Shown here piece after piece: positions 60,487 to 64,000 of a stretch of 64,000 bases of DNA. The notes under the pieces were generated by a model. It was given only the letters and a program-made list of their open reading frames with translations, was not told the origin of the DNA and made no database searches. Source of the DNA: Wolbachia endosymbiont of Ctenocephalides felis wCfeF (GTDB lineage Bacteria; Pseudomonadota; Alphaproteobacteria; Rickettsiales; Anaplasmataceae). The stretch spans positions 463,150 to 527,149 of the forward strand of contig CP116767.1 of the NCBI GenBank assembly GCA_028571325.1, given 5' to 3'. How positions within the stretch are numbered: position 1 is the first letter of the stretch; each line of letters begins with the position of its first letter. The position numbers and the translations under genes are program-made.

Positions 60487-60978
60487 TACTTTAGTTATAA
60501 ATATTTAAGAAATTTACTAAATAAAAAAAAGCAAAAGAAACCCCGGTCGGTAGCTAATTATTTATATGTACCTCAAATATCGGCGTTTTTATCCTCAACG
60601 CTACGATTCAGCTATTTTTAAATGCAAATAACCAAAACTGTAAACGTTAAGAAATTTACTAAGCAGGAAAAAAGGCAAAAAAACTCTGAGGCAGCTAGTA
60701 TTCAAATTCTCCCTTGTCTATTTGACGTTCTATACTGTCTTAAACGACTTATAAGCGCGTTTCAGCTTGAAAACCAGAAGTTTTAAAAAGACGTAAGGTG
60801 CACATAGTGCAAAAATTTAAACATGAGACGCCAAATACCCTAAGTTTTTTGTCATTAACCTGCACAGATTGCGAAGATAAACAAATAGCTTCAATAATAT
60901 GATAAGGGTAACGGCGAAGGTTGTCAAGTAGTTTTTTTTGTTTCTATTGGGTGATATACGCTGCTGAAAACTATGCAA
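60487..60978 (+). repeat. Interspersed modular repeat, copy R7
   Basis: It starts with 'tactttagttataaatattt' and is nearly identical to R4 through both modules, 'acttataagcgcgttt', 'gtgcacatagtgcaaaaat' and 'caagtagttttttttgttt'. It ends 'gaaaactatgcaa', right at the lgt stop codon (60982). The segment 60121-60486 to its left holds no gene. Confidence 0.85.
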
Positions 60979-60981
60979 GAA

Positions 60982-61770
60982 CTATTGCAATTTCTCCGCA
61001 AATTTCAAATTTAATGCGCTCAGACATATGATTATTCCCAGCAAAACCATAGGTACTGAAAGCAACTGCCCCATGGTCAAATCAAGCCACAGATAGCCAA
61101 CTTGGTAGTCTGGTTCGCGGAAAAACTCAACTATAAAACGCACTATTCCATACCACATAATTGCAATACCAGTTAATGCACCACGATATAGCCTTATTCT
61201 AGTCAAAAAAAACAGTGAATTTACAACTGCAAAAAATAGCAATCCTTCCAAAAACGCCTCATAGAGCTGACTTGGGTGGCGTAGCAAATTATCACCACTT
61301 TCTGGAAATACCATGCCCCATGGCACAGTTGTAACTCTGCCAAATAGCTCTCCGTTTATAAAGTTGCCTATGCGACCTAGAAATAAGCCTATGGGAACTC
61401 CACAGGAAATTAGATCCAGTGTGTAAAATATAGGAATGTTATGTCTTTTGCACGAAATTATCACCGCACACAAAACTCCTATGGCGCCACCGTGAAATGA
61501 CATTCCTCCCCCCCAGGTTTTCAGTATCTCGATAGGATTGCTTATATAAAAAACTGGATCGTATATCAACACGTAGCCAAGTCTGCCTCCAAGGATAATA
61601 CCTGCAATAGTAGCTGTTAACAATGAATCGTAAAAACTCTTGGTAAATATTTTTTGGTTGTCCAATTTGTGTAAATACCAATATGCAAACACTATGCCCA
61701 AAACATATGCCAAAGAATACCAATATATAGAGACAGGACCGATGCTAAAAATTACTGGATTTAAAGACAT
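60982..61770 (-). CDS. lgt: Prolipoprotein diacylglyceryl transferase
   Basis: Lgt attaches diacylglycerol from phosphatidylglycerol to the lipobox Cys of prolipoproteins. The signature GRIGNFINGELFGR is present, as is the conserved HGGAIG region near residue 95. Seven membrane helices are visible. 262 residues is normal. Its stop codon abuts repeat R7. It begins six bases from the end of smpB, upstream on the same strand, so the two are cotranscribed. LspA at 42044 does the next step. Confidence 0.96.
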   Translation of the reverse strand: MSLNPVIFSIGPVSIYWYSLAYVLGIVFAYWYLHKLDNQKIFTKSFYDSLLTATIAGIILGGRLGYVLIYDPVFYISNPIEILKTWGGGMSFHGGAIGVLCAVIISCKRHNIPIFYTLDLISCGVPIGLFLGRIGNFINGELFGRVTTVPWGMVFPESGDNLLRHPSQLYEAFLEGLLFFAVVNSLFFLTRIRLYRGALTGIAIMWYGIVRFIVEFFREPDYQVGYLWLDLTMGQLLSVPMVLLGIIICLSALNLKFAEKLQ

Positions 61771-61776
61771 ACCTTG

Positions 61777-62226
61777 CTACAAATCATTCTTAGACAATCT
61801 ACTTTTCTCACGGTCCCACTCTCTCTGTTTTATGGTTGCTCTCTTATCGTAGAGTTTTTTTCCTTTTGCAATGGCAATTTTAGTTTTCGCCAATCCTTTG
61901 TCATTGAAATAAATCGAAAGTGGCACAACAGTTATTCCAGCAGTTTTAATCTGGCCAATTAGTTTATTTATCTCTTTTTTATGCAGAAGTAATTTACGTT
62001 CCCTTTTCGGCTTATGGTTTCTTTTGTTTGCAGCTTTATACTCTGCAATGTGCATATTGTGCAGCCATATTTCACCGTTTTTTTCGATAACGTAAGCGTC
62101 AGAAATGTTTGCTTTTCTTTTCCTCAGCGATTTAACTTCACTACTTAGTAGGACCATACCTGCTTCAAATTCTTCTAAGATGAAGTATTCAAACCTTGCT
62201 TTTCTATTTTCTGCAATAACTTCCAT
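61777..62226 (-). CDS. smpB: SsrA-binding protein SmpB
   Basis: SmpB works with tmRNA to rescue stalled ribosomes. The 149-residue protein has the beta-barrel blocks [14 protein letters not shown] and [21 protein letters not shown], then [13 protein letters not shown], and a basic C-terminal tail ([16 protein letters not shown]) that enters the ribosome channel. It is the upstream gene of smpB-lgt. The tmRNA gene is not in the window. Confidence 0.97.
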   Translation of the reverse strand: MEVIAENRKARFEYFILEEFEAGMVLLSSEVKSLRKRKANISDAYVIEKNGEIWLHNMHIAEYKAANKRNHKPKRERKLLLHKKEINKLIGQIKTAGITVVPLSIYFNDKGLAKTKIAIAKGKKLYDKRATIKQREWDREKSRLSKNDL

Positions 62227-62507
62227 ATTTAAAGATACCCTTGAGCTTTAATATACTACAGGATTTTCAGCCCTTGCAGCAATGTTAAAAAATAATGTTC
62301 CAACTCCTACGTTCAAAGGCAAAATACTTCTTGGATAGGCTGATGTAGCCGAATTTTTTTCCAAAGATGGTTAATCTAAAAAAAGATACTGAAGTTATGG
62401 GGGCAAACAATTGAGAAAACCCCATGGATTGGTGCCTTAATTGGCATTCATACGTTGTTAACATAACTAATTTATAAAAGCAGATATTGTAGAAAAAGAA
62501 ACACACT
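62227..62507. other. Gene-free stretch upstream of smpB and the TGA-interrupted gene
   Basis: These 281 bases must hold the promoters of smpB (minus) and of the next gene (plus). No repeat copy or known element was recognised. Short broken frames occur in the middle and may be debris of a lost insertion sequence, but no family match can be claimed. Confidence 0.4.
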
Positions 62508-63458
62508 ATGGTAAGGCTAGAAAATTCTAAAAATGATATAACTTATGAATTAGTGGATGATAAAGGTGAGTTAACAGAGAAAGATAAAAAAAAGATTTTT
62601 AAGCTAGTGAAAAAGATAGAAGAAGGAAAAGGTATTGCTGAAAAATTCAAGAAATCTGGTTATAACACGTGAAAAATTCTAACAACAAAAATAGTTCGCG
62701 AACACGAAGGTAGAAAAGAAACGTTTACACTACTACATCATGCTATGCTGCACGGCAATGAAAAAGCTATAAATGATATTTTTGAAAAAGCCAAAGAACA
62801 CCAGCTTTTTGAGGAAATTTCTAATGAGAAAATTATCACAGAATATTTAGATGGTGAGGGAAAATTAATACGTACTTATAGTACTGCTAAATATGAAAAT
62901 GGCGTAGTGAGCACAAAAACTTTCGAGACTCAAGAAATTGATACTAATGCTGGAATTATTACAACCTATACTAAACCACGCAGAAGCGATAAAAATAGTC
63001 TTAACAATGAAAATTGTGATGATACAAGGAAACATCCTGTATATGAGAGCAGCAAAAAGGATACCACTACTTCAACAGAAACTGCTACGCAAGGGTTAAG
63101 TGCTTCTAACAGCGCAGATGAAGGCAATACTTTGCCTCCTACTAAAATAAAGGATCAAACAAAACCGTGTTCCCATAGTGAGCCTAAAAAAGAAAACGTT
63201 GTAAACGAAAAAGAAAAATCATCAACAAAAACAACGCAGCAAAGACAAGCAATCATAGCTGGCGGTGCTGGTACAGCGTTATTAGTGAGTAGTATTGCAT
63301 CTTATGCTTTGAAGATGCACATCACAGCGGTGGTTGGAGGAATTGTTGGGCTGGCATGCATGAGTTTTGCGTTGTATAATGTTTTAAAGCCTAGTACCAA
63401 ACTTGAGGAAGTAAAAGATGTAGAGTGTTTCCGAAAGTCACCAGAGGTTGCCTTATAA
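62508..63458 (+). pseudogene. Ankyrin-like and membrane protein gene interrupted by an in-frame TGA
   Basis: From ATG 62508 the frame reads MVRLENSKNDITYELVDDKG and continues to a TGA at 62670-62672 (codon 55), then goes on in the same frame through KILTTKIVREHEGRKE to the stop at 63458. A 237-residue ORF from ATG 62745 remains. FTLLHHAMLHGNEKAINDIF resembles an ankyrin-type repeat. A disordered Ser/Thr/Lys-rich part (about residues 160-240 of the full frame) is followed by two membrane helices and a tail ending CFRKSPEVAL. The tail and helices resemble those of the ankyrin gene at 47119. A CGA-to-TGA change would explain the break; recent loss is more likely than read-through. Confidence 0.75.
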
Positions 63459-63467
63459 GCATGGGTA

Positions 63468-64000
63468 TTACTCTTCTTTTTTATCACCTTCAGGCTTTTC
63501 TTGGTCAACCATTCCTTCGCCAATCTCTTTTATTTTTAGTATCAACGACTCCGGTATATATACATCAACTACATCTTCTACTGTCGAAAATAAAGCCTGG
63601 TAAGAGTGCGAATTTATTATCCAATTAGGCAATATGTCTTCTGCTTCTATTTTAGATTGCTCCTCTTTTTTGTCATACGCCGTGTAGCAATATAAGTGCA
63701 CGGCAAAGAATAGTACATAAGAAAGCAACACTCCTCTGAGCGCTCCGACAAGGATTCCGGTAACTCTATCGATTAATCCCAACCTTATGGGTGATAATAT
63801 GTACATCAGCCAGTTGTTTACTATCATAAATATAAGGTTGAATATAATAAATACAGAAATTGTAGAAAGTATGTTCTGCGTAGCTTTAGAATCAAAGTAT
63901 TTACTATAATTTATAGCGAAGAAATCATAATGATTAGCTGTCAGAAAAACCGACAAAAATAAAAACATTAGTGCGCATAACTCTTTTATAAAGCCTCTAG
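63468..64000 (-). CDS. cvpA: CvpA family membrane protein (5' end cut by window)
   Basis: The frame is open to the right edge; the first residues seen are RGFIKELCALMFLFLSVFL, the block after the first CvpA helix. Four membrane helices in all, with GLIDRVTGILVGALRGVLLS typical of the family. The C-terminal tail of about 60 residues is charged (IKEIGEGMVDQEKPEGDKKEE). CvpA is needed for colicin V production and envelope homeostasis in other bacteria; the role here is unknown. An internal ATG at 63968 is not the true start, because the homology continues upstream. Confidence 0.85.
   Translation of the reverse strand, partial: RGFIKELCALMFLFLSVFLTANHYDFFAINYSKYFDSKATQNILSTISVFIIFNLIFMIVNNWLMYILSPIRLGLIDRVTGILVGALRGVLLSYVLFFAVHLYCYTAYDKKEEQSKIEAEDILPNWIINSHSYQALFSTVEDVVDVYIPESLILKIKEIGEGMVDQEKPEGDKKEE

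Noticed and set aside
62285..62506. 73-codon minus-strand ORF upstream of smpB
   Set aside because: The composition is not protein-like and no family was recognised; both strands have broken frames, as in decayed DNA.

Overview
The window is AT-rich chromosomal DNA from an obligate intracellular alphaproteobacterium of the Rickettsiales, almost certainly Wolbachia. The basis is a reduced, scattered gene order; FtsZ, CtrA and a PleC-like kinase; an RNase P RNA; ankyrin and transmembrane proteins; Rpn/PD-(D/E)XK mobile genes; and many copies of modular intergenic repeats. No prophage, rRNA, tRNA or CRISPR array was found. Two genes are cut by the window edges: recG (left) and cvpA (right).

Layout. 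1-9.6 kb: recG, map, a small Cys/His-rich ORF, an MsbA-like exporter, the grxD-bolA pair, malic enzyme, pgsA and a membrane protein of unknown function. 9.6-18.4 kb: a broken Rpn gene with a repeat, argD, a PleC-like histidine kinase, bcp, recF and a large collagen-like protein. 18.4-29.3 kb: a repeat, comM, a small membrane protein with promoter and terminator, ftsZ-EVE-ybeY-sdhB, a PAS protein without a kinase domain, the gpsA-pgpA-GNAT cluster, ctrA and rnpB. 29.3-39.7 kb: repeats, a mucin-like Thr-rich membrane protein, an HEXXH metalloprotease-like protein, nuoE-tgt, a HAD-domain protein with EPIYA-like and SH3-ligand-like motifs, an intact Rpn gene, and mpg broken by one missing base. 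39.7-50.3 kb: an unknown gene, grxC, ribF-lspA-two M16 proteases, purN, mrpE, an ankyrin gene with a doubtful start, terC and purF. 50.3-64 kb: a mosaic broken Rpn gene, mrpD, a double FKBP-like protein, ispA, acpP-fabF, an AEC transporter, gatA, an eroded RelBE-type module, a MITE and a long repeat, lgt-smpB, a gene interrupted by TGA, and cvpA.

Functional themes. Housekeeping genes cover phospholipid synthesis (gpsA, pgsA, pgpA), lipoprotein maturation (lgt, lspA), fatty acid and isoprenoid synthesis (acpP, fabF, ispA), purine synthesis (purF, purN), respiration (nuoE, sdhB, malic enzyme, Mrp subunits) and cell-cycle control (PleC-like, CtrA, FtsZ). The accessory layer is the interesting part: likely host-facing proteins (collagen-like, mucin-like, HAD with EPIYA-like motifs, ankyrin) lie among repeats. 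The repeats' right end faces the 3' ends of several genes and has rewritten the C-termini of at least two of them. Several accessory genes are visibly decaying.
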